Shown piece by piece: positions 42,396-50,490 of a stretch of 64,000 nt of DNA (the stretch's first letter is position 1; the number at the start of each line of letters is the position of its first letter). The DNA lies in contig DASYKT010000002.1 of NCBI GenBank assembly GCA_035995185.1, positions 380,230 to 444,229 of the forward strand, given 5' to 3'. The DNA comes from DASYKT01 sp035995185 (GTDB lineage Bacteria > Acidobacteriota > Blastocatellia > Pyrinomonadales > Pyrinomonadaceae). The notes under the pieces are model-generated. The model had not been told where the DNA came from. It saw nothing but the letters and a program-made list of their open reading frames with translations, and did not search any database. The translations under genes were made by a program, and so were the position numbers.

Positions 42396-43760
42396 ATGAA
42401 CGATAATAAGAGGGGGAAACTTACACGCCGGCAATTTGTGGGTGGAGCAATGGGCGCCGCCGCGGTGGCGAGTGTTATTTCCGGTTCGCCGGTTTCTGCG
42501 GCCGAGCGGCCTAATATTTTATTTATCCTGGCCGACGATCTGGGCTGGGGCGATCTCAGCTGTTACGGGCGGCCCGATTACCGCACGCCTAATCTGGACC
42601 GGCTTGCGCAGCAGGGGATGCGTTTTACAAATGCTTATTCGGCGGCGCCTGTCTGCACGCCCACCCGCGTCGGGTTTCTTACCGGCCGTTATCCGGCCCG
42701 GCTGCCGGTCGGCCTGGAAGAGCCGATCACCGAACGAAAAGAGCTGGGCGAACGCATCAAAACCGTCGGACTTTCGCCCGACCACCCCACGGTCTCGTCT
42801 CTGATAAAAGCTGCAGGTTACGACACGGCGTTGATAGGTAAATGGCATCTTGGCTACCTGCCTGTATTCGGGCCGCTGCGCTGCGGTTTCGACGAGTTTT
42901 TTGGGATCATGAGCGGCGCGGGAGATTTTTTTTCGCATACGGATATGATGGGTAACCCCGACCTTTTCGAGGGCGAAGTGCCGGTGGAACGCGTGGGATA
43001 TATTACCGATCTGCTGACCAACAAGGCGGTAGATCATATTCGCCGCCCGCACAAAAAACCTTTCTATTTGAGCCTGCATTATACCGCGCCGCACTGGCCG
43101 TGGGAAGGCCCGAAGGATGAAGCCGTCAGCAAAAAATTAGGACTCGGCCCGGAAGCTTTCAGAAGCGGCGGCTCGTTGAAAGTTTATGGCAAGATGATGA
43201 AAAGCCTCGACGATGGCATAGGAAAGGTGCTTGACGCACTAAAGGCCGCCGGTATTGAGCGCAACACAATCGTAATTTTCACCAGCGACAATGGCGGCGA
43301 GCGATTCTCATACAACTGGCCGTTCACCGGCCAAAAAATGAGCGTTCGCGAAGGCGGAGTACGTGTGCCGGGGATCGTTCGCTGGCCGGGTGTCACTACA
43401 GCCGGAAGCGAGAGCGATCAACCCATCATCACGATGGATTGGACGGCGACGATGATCGCCGCTGCCGGCGCAAAACCGGCGCCGGAATACCCGCTCGACG
43501 GGGAAGACATTAAACTTATCCTCAGCGGCAAGCGCGCCCTCTATGACCGGACATTTTTCTGGCGGACGCGGACGCAGGGCGCTGTACGCAGCGGCAAATG
43601 GAAATACATCCGCGAGGGAAAGACCGAATCTCTCTTTGACTTGGTCGTAGACGAGCGCGAGCAGGCAAATTATAAAGACAGAGAGCCGCAGACGTTTGAA
43701 CGCCTGCGCGATGAATTTAATAAATGGGAATCGGGCGTGTTGGCTTACCCGGCGAACTGA
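42396..43760 (+). CDS. Arylsulfatase-type sulfatase, Tat-exported
   Basis: 454 residues. A twin-arginine signal (TRRQFVGGAMGAAAVASV) is followed by the sulfatase core NILFILADDLGWGDLSCYG, with metal-binding Asp residues, and PVCTPTRVGFLTGRYP, where Cys at about residue 87 in CTPTR is the formylglycine precursor. GKWHLGYLP and FTSDNGGERFSYN are further active-site motifs. It removes sulfate from an ester substrate in the periplasm and needs a formylglycine-generating enzyme, not seen in the window. Its connection with the pyrimidine genes is unclear. Confidence 0.92.
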   Translation: MNDNKRGKLTRRQFVGGAMGAAAVASVISGSPVSAAERPNILFILADDLGWGDLSCYGRPDYRTPNLDRLAQQGMRFTNAYSAAPVCTPTRVGFLTGRYPARLPVGLEEPITERKELGERIKTVGLSPDHPTVSSLIKAAGYDTALIGKWHLGYLPVFGPLRCGFDEFFGIMSGAGDFFSHTDMMGNPDLFEGEVPVERVGYITDLLTNKAVDHIRRPHKKPFYLSLHYTAPHWPWEGPKDEAVSKKLGLGPEAFRSGGSLKVYGKMMKSLDDGIGKVLDALKAAGIERNTIVIFTSDNGGERFSYNWPFTGQKMSVREGGVRVPGIVRWPGVTTAGSESDQPIITMDWTATMIAAAGAKPAPEYPLDGEDIKLILSGKRALYDRTFFWRTRTQGAVRSGKWKYIREGKTESLFDLVVDEREQANYKDREPQTFERLRDEFNKWESGVLAYPAN

Positions 43761-43827
43761 AGGCTGCGAAGAACCGACAAAATCCGAATTCGCCGGTCAA
43801 AGGCGACACACGTGAGCCGGAATCAAG

Positions 43828-44382
43828 ATGTTTAAGCATTTATCAATAAAAGAAATCAGTGCCAGGGTGATCTTTTGCTCGGTGGTTTTGCTTTCTTTAT
43901 CATCCGCTCTTTTTGCGCAGGACGGGCTCGTTGTAAAAACGGACGAGTTCATCAAGGCCGAAATGGAGAAGCAAAAAATTCCGGGCGTTTCGATCGCGGT
44001 GGTTAAGGACGGAAAGCCGGTGCTCGTCAAAGGTTATGGCCTTGCGAATGTCGAGCATCAGGTGGCGGTCAAACCTGAAACCGTCTTTCAGTCGGGTTCG
44101 GTCGGCAAGCAATTCACGGCGATGGCGGTGATGCTGCTGGTGGAAGACGGCAAGATCAGTCTCGACGAAAAGATCGGCAAATATTTAGGCAAGGTTCCCG
44201 ACAGTTGGAAGAATATCACCGTGCGTCATTTGCTGACGCACACGGGGGGATTGACCGATTACACGCAGGATTTCAATCTTTGGCAGGATTATACGGAGGA
44301 TGAGCTTTTAAAAAAGGCGCAAGCGTGCCGACCGCGTTTGCGCCCGGCGAGAAGTGGCAATATAGCAATCTTGGTTACCTGA
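43828..44382 (+). CDS. Serine hydrolase (beta-lactamase family), N-terminal part in zero frame
   Basis: 184 codons in this frame. Signal peptide (MFKHLSIKEISARVIF... to LFAQDG), then the penicillin-binding fold with SxxK as SVGK in FQSGSVGKQFTAMAVM and RHLLTHTGGLTDYT. After DELLKKAQ (about residue 164) the translation becomes nonsense (ACRPRLRPARSGNIAILVT) and stops. The real continuation lies in the -1 frame from 44316. Either a one-base deletion in the A run at 44310-44315 or a programmed -1 frameshift explains the break. Joined in the -1 frame the product would be about 469 residues, the normal family size. Confidence 0.8.
   Translation: MFKHLSIKEISARVIFCSVVLLSLSSALFAQDGLVVKTDEFIKAEMEKQKIPGVSIAVVKDGKPVLVKGYGLANVEHQVAVKPETVFQSGSVGKQFTAMAVMLLVEDGKISLDEKIGKYLGKVPDSWKNITVRHLLTHTGGLTDYTQDFNLWQDYTEDELLKKAQACRPRLRPARSGNIAILVT
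44295..44344 (+). promoter_or_regulatory. Candidate dnaX-like -1 frameshift signal
   Basis: GGAGGA (44295-44300), a nine-base spacer, then the heptamer A-AAA-AAG (44310-44316) whose zero-frame codons are AAA AAG, and a GC-rich hairpin pairing 44316-44327 with 44333-44344 (GGCGCAAGCG with the complementary TTTGCGCC side, two G-U pairs). These are the three elements of the E. coli dnaX frameshift. The stem begins at the heptamer's last base, closer than the usual 5-9 base spacer, so the ribosome would have opened its lower half. May be coincidence around an indel. Confidence 0.4.
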
Positions 44383-45236
44383 CGCTCGGAGTTCTGATCC
44401 ACAAAGTGTCCGGAAAATTTTACGGCGATCTGCTGCAGGCGCGCGTGTTCAAACCGTTAGAAATGACGACGGCGCGCATCATCAGCGAAGCGGACATCAT
44501 ACCCAACCGCGCGATGGGTTATCGTTTGCAGGACGGTGAGCTAAAACATCAGAACTGGGTTGCTCCCCAGTTCAACACGACGGCTGACGGCGCGCTATAT
44601 CTGACCGCTCTCGACATGATCAAGTGGGACGAGGCGCTGACCAGAGGGCGGCTGCTAAAAAAAGAAAGCTACGAACAGATGTGGACGCCCGTCAAATTAA
44701 ACAACGGGCAGACATATCCTTATGGATTCGGCTGGGCGCTGGGAAATACAAATGATCACAAACTGATCGAACACGGCGGCGCGTGGCAGGGATTTAAGGC
44801 GCACATCGCGCGTTACCCGGACGACAAGCTGACGGTGATAGTTTTTGCCAACCTGGCGCAGGCCAATCAAGGCCCGTTGGCACACGGCATCGCCGCGATA
44901 TACGAACCCTCGCTGGTTCTAAAACCCATCGACGATCCGGAACCGCAGGCGACCGCGCTGTTTCGCGGCCAACTAGTGAAACTCGCGGAAGGCAAACCCG
45001 ATCTCGACCGCTTTACGCCCGAAATGCAAAAACTTATCAGCGGACCGCAGGACCGCTTTACTGTTTTTGTTAAGTCGCTTGGCGAAATAAAGAAATTTGA
45101 ACTCTTGAGCCGTAAAGAGATGCCTGACGGAATTGCTTACCGGTATCGCGCCACATTTGCTGCCGAGACCGCGTACGTGAACGTGGTCAAACGAACGGAC
45201 GGTAAGATCTCGTCGCTGGGTTTTCAGCCGGCGTAA
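44316..45236 (+). CDS. Serine hydrolase, C-terminal part in -1 frame
   Basis: 306 codons continuing the hydrolase: GASVPTAFAPGEKWQYSNLG contains the family's YxN (YSN), and LIEHGGAWQGFKAHIARYPD contains the HGG third motif. The final ~100 residues (KLISGPQDRFTVFVKSLGEI, YRATFAAETAYVNVVKRTDG) form the usual beta-rich tail. It has no ribosome binding site at a useful distance (GGAGGA is 24 bases before the first GTG at 44325), so independent translation is unlikely. Expression depends on a frameshift or on the break being a sequence error. Confidence 0.75.
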   Translation, partial: GASVPTAFAPGEKWQYSNLGYLTLGVLIHKVSGKFYGDLLQARVFKPLEMTTARIISEADIIPNRAMGYRLQDGELKHQNWVAPQFNTTADGALYLTALDMIKWDEALTRGRLLKKESYEQMWTPVKLNNGQTYPYGFGWALGNTNDHKLIEHGGAWQGFKAHIARYPDDKLTVIVFANLAQANQGPLAHGIAAIYEPSLVLKPIDDPEPQATALFRGQLVKLAEGKPDLDRFTPEMQKLISGPQDRFTVFVKSLGEIKKFELLSRKEMPDGIAYRYRATFAAETAYVNVVKRTDGKISSLGFQPA

Positions 45237-45401
45237 AATAAAAACATTGACGCTGAGAGGCGCACTGCGAAATGTCCGCTTCGAGGCTTGCCAAGACAAA
45301 AAGGGATATCGTTAATCAGTTTAATTAAAAATAGCTATCAGGAACTTGGTCTATTAGTCTAATTGGGTTATCCATTACACCCACAGTTAAAGGAGAAAAA
45401 T

Positions 45402-45884
45402 ATGCCAGACAGCATCTTTATGGAGGGATCGAGTGAAGAAAATTATAACTTGGAAAATTTTTTGATTTGCCTTAGCAAGATCTTAAATGATGTTTATGAA
45501 GGAAGAAGGCTTCTTTTCCGCATAACATTTAGAAATTATTTAGAAAATGCATGGGAAGACATTGGACAAATTGAAAATCAGGACAACATGTCAGGGATTT
45601 TTTCGACCGTCTATAAGAATACTCGTAGGAATTTCCGCAAAAGACTTCATTCGGTAGGTTTAGAAGATGGAAGTAGTCAAAGTAAATTGAAACTACTGGG
45701 TTTTTTTGAAACCTATAATGAGTATGAGGCAAAAGCAGGTGTTTGGAGGCTAAAAGACGCTTTAGAAATAGCAAAGATGGTTTTAGGAAGCTTAGGAAAA
45801 GTTATTCCCGGGGTAGAAATTTTAAAGGAATTAGTTGAGGCAATTTTATTTGGAATTCAAAAGGCGGAAAGAGGTTCGCAATAA
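45402..45884 (+). CDS. Low-GC orphan helical protein
   Basis: 160 residues from the ATG at 45402 (MPDSIFMEGSSEENYNLENF), with AAGGAG eight bases upstream. Mostly helical, rich in Asn/Lys/Glu. The C-terminal segment (AKMVLGSLGKVIPGVEILKE, then LVEAILFGIQKAE) is a hydrophobic, glycine-broken helix pair that could insert in or lie on a membrane. No family recognised. Clearly lower GC than the hydantoinase gene 18 bases downstream, suggesting recent transfer. Confidence 0.65.
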   Translation: MPDSIFMEGSSEENYNLENFLICLSKILNDVYEGRRLLFRITFRNYLENAWEDIGQIENQDNMSGIFSTVYKNTRRNFRKRLHSVGLEDGSSQSKLKLLGFFETYNEYEAKAGVWRLKDALEIAKMVLGSLGKVIPGVEILKELVEAILFGIQKAERGSQ

Positions 45885-45902
45885 CCTCTGGGTAAATTCT
45901 TT

Positions 45903-47282
45903 ATGAAAACATTAATTAAAAACGGGCGTGTGGTGACCGCGGTTGACGATTACAAGGCGGATATTTTGATCGAAGATGAAAAGATTTCGGTCATCGGCGC
46001 GAGTCTGGATATGGAAGCCGATAAGGTGATCGATGCGAGCGGCAAGCTGGTGATACCCGGCGGAATCGATCCGCACACGCATATGGAACTGCCGTTTGGC
46101 GGGACGTCTTCGTCGGACGATTTTTTCACAGGCACGCGCGCTGCGGCGTTTGGCGGCACGACGACGATCATTGATTTTGCGGTGCAGTACAAGGGCGAGT
46201 CGATGATCCAGGCGGTCGATAACTGGCACGCCAAGGCCGAAGGCAAAACCGTCATCGACCACGGCTTTCATCTCATCACCACCGATTTTGAAGACGGCAA
46301 AGAAGCCGAGATGTATAAGCTGATGGATGAAGGCATTACCAGCTTTAAACTTTTCATGGCTTATCCCGGCGTTTTTCTGGCGGATGACGCGACCATTTTT
46401 CGCGCGATGTCGGCGGCCGGCGCGCGCGGCGGACTGGTCTGCATGCACGCCGAAAACGGCATCGTGATAGACGAGATAGTAAAACGCGCGCTGGCCCAGG
46501 GGCGTACCGCGCCGAAATACCATGCCCTGACGCGGCCGACCGTCGCCGAAGCCGAAGGCGTGCACCGCGCCATCGCGATTGCCGAGATGGCGGAATCGCC
46601 TGTTTATATCGTGCACCTTTCGAGCTCCGACGCGCTAAATCAGGTGCGCGAAGCGCGCGACCGCGGCATTCCCGCTTTTGCCGAAACCTGTCCGCAATAT
46701 CTTTTCCTTTCCATTGACGATTACGGCGAAGATTTTAACGGCGCGAAATATGTGATGACGCCGGCGCTGCGCGAAAAATGGAACCAGGACGATCTGTGGA
46801 AGGGCTTGCGGACCGACGACCTGCAGGTGATCTCGACCGACCATTGCCCTTTCTGTATGAAAGAGCAAAAAGAATTGGGCAAGGACGATTTTTCGAAGAT
46901 CCCGAACGGCGCTCCGGGCGTCGAATACCGCATGTCGCTGATCTATAACGGCGGCGTGGTGGAAAATAGAATTTCTTTGAATCGTTTTGTCGAACTAACT
47001 TCGACCGCGGCGGCCAAGATGTTCGGGCTGTTTCCCCGCAAGGGTACGATCGCCGTCGGTTCCGATGCCGACATCGTTATCTTCGACCACGAAAAAGAAC
47101 ACACGCTCACGCTCGAAGCGCAGCATATGAACGTCGACTACTGCACCTACGAAGGCAAAAAAGTAAAAGGAGCCGTCGAAACCGTTCTTTCGCGCGGCCG
47201 CGTGGTGATCGAAAACGGCGAATGCAAAGTGGACAAAGGCAGCGGACAATTTTTGAAGCGCGGTACGTGCGTATCGATGTGA
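45903..47282 (+). CDS. hydA: Dihydropyrimidinase / D-hydantoinase
   Basis: 459 residues. Cyclic amidohydrolase with the metal-binding GGIDPHTHMELPF, the carboxylated Lys in ITSFKLFMAY (about residue 149), His in MHAENG and VHLSSSDA, and Asp in STDHCPFC. It opens dihydrouracil or dihydrothymine to N-carbamoyl-beta-amino acids (or hydantoins to N-carbamoyl amino acids). Cytoplasmic. It works before the beta-ureidopropionase at 58125. The preceding gap and low-GC orphan gene suggest the catabolic genes have been separated by insertions. Confidence 0.93.
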   Translation: MKTLIKNGRVVTAVDDYKADILIEDEKISVIGASLDMEADKVIDASGKLVIPGGIDPHTHMELPFGGTSSSDDFFTGTRAAAFGGTTTIIDFAVQYKGESMIQAVDNWHAKAEGKTVIDHGFHLITTDFEDGKEAEMYKLMDEGITSFKLFMAYPGVFLADDATIFRAMSAAGARGGLVCMHAENGIVIDEIVKRALAQGRTAPKYHALTRPTVAEAEGVHRAIAIAEMAESPVYIVHLSSSDALNQVREARDRGIPAFAETCPQYLFLSIDDYGEDFNGAKYVMTPALREKWNQDDLWKGLRTDDLQVISTDHCPFCMKEQKELGKDDFSKIPNGAPGVEYRMSLIYNGGVVENRISLNRFVELTSTAAAKMFGLFPRKGTIAVGSDADIVIFDHEKEHTLTLEAQHMNVDYCTYEGKKVKGAVETVLSRGRVVIENGECKVDKGSGQFLKRGTCVSM

Positions 47283-47403
47283 TACAAAAACAGATGTTGA
47301 AGCGCCGCAGCTATGCGAGTCTTTAATAACTCTCGTGTTTCTCGGCTCGACAGCTTATATTCGCTCCGCCGTCATGTGGACGAATCTTTTAGGAGACGTA
47401 ATT

Positions 47404-48297
47404 ATGAACCTCCCAATTTTTCGAAGTTGGATTATAAGCGGTTTGGTGTTGATGTTCTCGATTTGGGCTCCACAATCGATCGCGCAAACAGCACCGGCTC
47501 CGTTCCCGCAAAATCTTGTTCAGTGTAATTTGGAAAACGATCTACAACGTCGCCTCTATTACGAGTACGGAGCTGTATATCTTTCTGAACATGCGAAACT
47601 ACCGAGGAGTTGTCGCTTCTTAAACGAAACTGAAATCGCTGAATTCACAAATCAGTTTAAGAATCCAGGTAATAAGTTTAGTTTTGGCGAATACTATTTG
47701 CAGCATGACGCCTATGTGTCATTAACTCGAGTCATCCAAAAACTTGATAATAAATTTGAACGCGTTGCCAGGAATAGTAATGGATCAACAACTGTGACTA
47801 GCGGTATTAATGACGACTGGGCGGTACGAACCTATGCGCAAACTCAGGTAAATTGGTTAAGATTGTTAATCGATAGAGGGTTTTCGAAAAATAATGGAAT
47901 TCTAACCATTTCAATAGACAAGCTGATAGGTGAAAACTCTGGAGTTACCGGAAAGCCGCTAATGTTCAGCGCAGCTATACCGGGCGGCTCACAGCATCAC
48001 CTGGGTTTGGCAATAGACGTAAATGATCCAGGTGGAAATGCGACCGAAGATAATAAATGCCGCAAGGAATGTGAGGATGCACTTCGAGAGAATCATTGGT
48101 ATAGGACCGTTAGGTACGACGCCTATCATTTCACTTATCTTGGAATACCCGCAGATGAGTTAGAGTCAAAAGGTTTGAAAAGAGTGATCTGCGCGAATGT
48201 TCTCTATTGGGTTCCTAACTCTCCTTCCGATTACAAAGGTTATCCTGGATGGAATTGTCGTAAACCGCGACCAAATGAACTGAATGAACTATATTGA
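47404..48297 (+). CDS. M15/VanY-like D-Ala-D-Ala carboxypeptidase-type protein, secreted
   Basis: About 297 residues from the ATG at 47404, with AGGAG upstream and a signal peptide (MNLPIFRSWIISGLVLMFSI, cleaved near SIAQT). The zinc site of M15 peptidases is recognisable: SQHHLGLAIDVND (SxHxxGxAxD) near residue 200 and YDAYHFTYLG about 45 residues later, in place of the usual ExxWH. VanY-type enzymes trim peptidoglycan stems. The N-terminal half is unfamiliar. Lower GC than its neighbours. Overlaps the GNAT gene by 14 bases. Confidence 0.8.
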   Translation: MNLPIFRSWIISGLVLMFSIWAPQSIAQTAPAPFPQNLVQCNLENDLQRRLYYEYGAVYLSEHAKLPRSCRFLNETEIAEFTNQFKNPGNKFSFGEYYLQHDAYVSLTRVIQKLDNKFERVARNSNGSTTVTSGINDDWAVRTYAQTQVNWLRLLIDRGFSKNNGILTISIDKLIGENSGVTGKPLMFSAAIPGGSQHHLGLAIDVNDPGGNATEDNKCRKECEDALRENHWYRTVRYDAYHFTYLGIPADELESKGLKRVICANVLYWVPNSPSDYKGYPGWNCRKPRPNELNELY

Positions 48298-49099
48298 CCG
48301 TGAATTTTCGCAAAAACTGGAACGCACCGAGGCGCGCGCTAATGCGGGCTTTGTCGATTCGCGGGCGCAGCTTTACCCGGAAAGCGGGGCGCAGTGGATC
48401 GAGGTGGCGGGCGCTTACGCGATGTTCGATGGTGTGGAGTCGCCGTGTACGCAGACGTTCGGGCTTGGGCTGTTTGATGAAATAGGCGACGCAGAGCTGG
48501 AACAGATCGAGATGTTTTTCACTTCGCGCAGCGCCCCGGTATTTCATGAGGTAAGCCCGATGGCTGACCCTTCACTTTTATCGCTCTTGAACGCGCGAGG
48601 CTATCAGCCCCTGGAATTATCGAACGTTTTGTTTCAGCCGCTGGAGCCGGGTGTGATAAATTCCGCGCCGATCAATGGGCAGATCTCGACGCGGATAGTT
48701 GCCGGCGATGAGATCGACATGTGGGCGGCAACGTCCGCCGGCGGCTGGGCGACCGAGGCCGACGGGCTCTCGGATTTTATGCTTACCTTTGGGCGGATCG
48801 GCGCCAACAGCGCCGGCGCGTCGCCTTTTCTGGCGGAATACGATGGTAAAGCAATTGCGGCCGGCATGCTGCTTATGTATGGCGAGGTAGCCATTTTGGC
48901 GGGCGCCAGCACGATCCCCGAAGGGCGAAATCTCGGTGCGCAAAATGCTCTGCTGCGGTCGCGCCTCACGTTTGCCGCTGAGCACGGCTGCACGCTGGCG
49001 ATGATGGTCACCGCGCCGGGCAGCCAATCGCAGAAAAATGCGCAGAAGAATAATTTTCGCATCGCCTATACCCGGACGAAATGGCAGTTGAAAAATTAA
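48284..49099 (+). CDS. GNAT-family N-acetyltransferase, copy 1
   Basis: 271 residues. The C-terminal half carries a GNAT-like core: PFLAEYDGKAIAAGMLLMYG, EVAILAGASTIPEGRNLGAQ (equivalent to the R/Q-x-x-G-x-G/A acetyl-CoA loop, here relaxed) and ALLRSRLTFAAEHGCTLAMM. The N-terminal half (VAGAYAMFDGVESPCTQTFG, APVFHEVSPMADPSLLSLLN) is typical of larger two-domain GNATs. Substrate unknown. Starts inside the M15 gene end and is followed directly by the next acetyltransferase, the ATG immediately after its stop. Confidence 0.82.
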   Translation: MNYIDREFSQKLERTEARANAGFVDSRAQLYPESGAQWIEVAGAYAMFDGVESPCTQTFGLGLFDEIGDAELEQIEMFFTSRSAPVFHEVSPMADPSLLSLLNARGYQPLELSNVLFQPLEPGVINSAPINGQISTRIVAGDEIDMWAATSAGGWATEADGLSDFMLTFGRIGANSAGASPFLAEYDGKAIAAGMLLMYGEVAILAGASTIPEGRNLGAQNALLRSRLTFAAEHGCTLAMMVTAPGSQSQKNAQKNNFRIAYTRTKWQLKN

Positions 49100-49579
49100 A
49101 TGTTTGAAATTCGCGAGATAAAACCGGGCGAGCACGAGTTTTTGTTCGAGATGTTATATGAAGCGATCTATATTCCCGATGGCGAAGAGAAATTACCAAG
49201 ATCGGTTGTCAATGAACCTTATCTTTCAAAATATGTGGATGATTTTGGCAGACAAGGTGACCTGGCGTTTGTTCTGACAAACAAAGATCAGTTGATCGGC
49301 GCAATTTGGATACGTTTGTTTTCCGAAGAAGAAAAAGGTTATGGCTTTGTGGACGCATCTACACCAGAACTTAGTATGGCTCTTAAAGAGAGTTACAGGG
49401 GCAGTGGATTCGGAACGCAGTTAATTGAAACAGTTTTCAGCAAATTGAAAAATAACGGCGTTGAAAAAATATCTCTGAGTGTCGATAAACAAAATCGCGC
49501 TGTAAGGTTGTATCGCAGAGTTGGATTTGAAATCTTCAGCGAAGAAGGCACAGCTTATACGATGGTAAAGAAATTATGA
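49100..49579 (+). CDS. GNAT-family N-acetyltransferase, copy 2
   Basis: 159 residues, single-domain GNAT: FEIREIKPGEHEFLFEMLYE, then GAIWIRLFSEE, the acetyl-CoA loop YRGSGFGTQLI and SLSVDKQNRAVRLYRRVGFE. Substrate unknown. Zero bases separate it from the upstream GNAT gene, and its stop overlaps the next start by four bases (ATGA), so the three genes are coupled. Lower GC than the racemase gene behind it. Confidence 0.9.
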   Translation: MFEIREIKPGEHEFLFEMLYEAIYIPDGEEKLPRSVVNEPYLSKYVDDFGRQGDLAFVLTNKDQLIGAIWIRLFSEEEKGYGFVDASTPELSMALKESYRGSGFGTQLIETVFSKLKNNGVEKISLSVDKQNRAVRLYRRVGFEIFSEEGTAYTMVKKL

Positions 49580-50265
49580 AAACACTTGGCTTGATAGGCG
49601 GAACAACCTGGGTTTCAACGGTCGATTATTACAGCTACATCAACAAGATGGCTGCTGAGAGATTGGGCGGCTCGGCTTCGGCCGAGCTTATTCTCTATTC
49701 GGTGAATTTTGCCGAGATCAAGGCCTGGGCCGATGAAAGTAATTGGAAGGCGATAGGCGAACGCCTGTCGGACCTCGCCGCCAGGCTTGAAAGCGTCGGC
49801 GCTGAAGCGATCGTGTTATGCGCAAATACAATGCATATCGTGGCCGAAACGGTTCAGGAAAGTATCGGTATTCCGGTGCTCCACGTCGTGGATGCCGTAG
49901 CCAAAGAGATCGAAAAACAAAACGGGAAAAAAGTGGCGCTGCTGGGAACGGGCTTTACCATGGATAACGATTTTTACCAGAATAGGCTGCTGACGTTTGG
50001 TATCGAGACGATCGTTCCGGAAAAGCAGGACCGCGATTTTATTCATAACTCGATCTTTGACGAACTGGGCAAAGAAATATTCCGCGACGAAACCAAACAG
50101 CGATACCTGGAAATAATAGACCGGTTAAGCAAAGAAGGCGCCGAAGGTATTATTCTCGGCTGCACTGAAATCCCTTTACTTATCAAACAAGACGATTGCA
50201 GCGTGCCGGTCTTTGACACGACCATGATCCACGCAAAATACGCGGTTGATTTTGCGCTGGCATAA
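49576..50265 (+). CDS. Aspartate/glutamate racemase family protein
   Basis: 229 residues. MKTLGLIGGTTWVSTVDYYS is the RacD/YgeA-type opening. The two catalytic Cys lie in VLCANTMHIVA and IILGCTEIPLLI. The enzyme is a PLP-independent amino-acid racemase; in hydantoin-utilising bacteria related enzymes racemise hydantoins, but the sequence here looks more like aspartate or broad amino-acid racemases. Its place among hydantoinase and NCS1 permease genes supports a role in N-carbamoyl or amino-acid stereo-conversion. Confidence 0.87.
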   Translation: MKTLGLIGGTTWVSTVDYYSYINKMAAERLGGSASAELILYSVNFAEIKAWADESNWKAIGERLSDLAARLESVGAEAIVLCANTMHIVAETVQESIGIPVLHVVDAVAKEIEKQNGKKVALLGTGFTMDNDFYQNRLLTFGIETIVPEKQDRDFIHNSIFDELGKEIFRDETKQRYLEIIDRLSKEGAEGIILGCTEIPLLIKQDDCSVPVFDTTMIHAKYAVDFALA

Positions 50266-50308
50266 AGCGGACTGCCCTGGAATAAGTGGAATTCGCGGAG
50301 AGATATTA

Positions 50309-50391
50309 TTCGAAAATAGATAAGAGATGATAGATAATAACTGAAAGATCCGATCTATCCTCTGTTATCTATCAGTTATTTCTATTCCGAA
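50309..50391. repeat. GATAGAT hairpin repeat, copy 2
   Basis: Contains GATGATAGATAATAACTGAA and its complementary arm TCTGTTATCTATCAGTTATT, ending CTATTCCGAA, as in 37813-37891. It lies in the 225-base gap between the racemase gene and the next gene, which holds nothing else visible. Confidence 0.72.
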
Positions 50392-50490
50392 TGGTATTTG
50401 ACCACCACTTAGACACTACTATTAATCTTGACAATTTTAAGGACGAAATCATACTAAAAAAACAAAAAACCCAAGGAGAATACTTCCCTA

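Noticed and set aside
43828..45236. Selenocysteine or stop-codon read-through as the cause of the split serine hydrolase
   Set aside because: The two halves are in different frames and join before any TGA, so a frame change, not stop recoding, is needed.
45912..46616. Long minus-strand reading frame opposite the dihydropyrimidinase
   Set aside because: It mirrors codon bias of the real gene (His/Arg/Gly-rich translation) and has no start signals.
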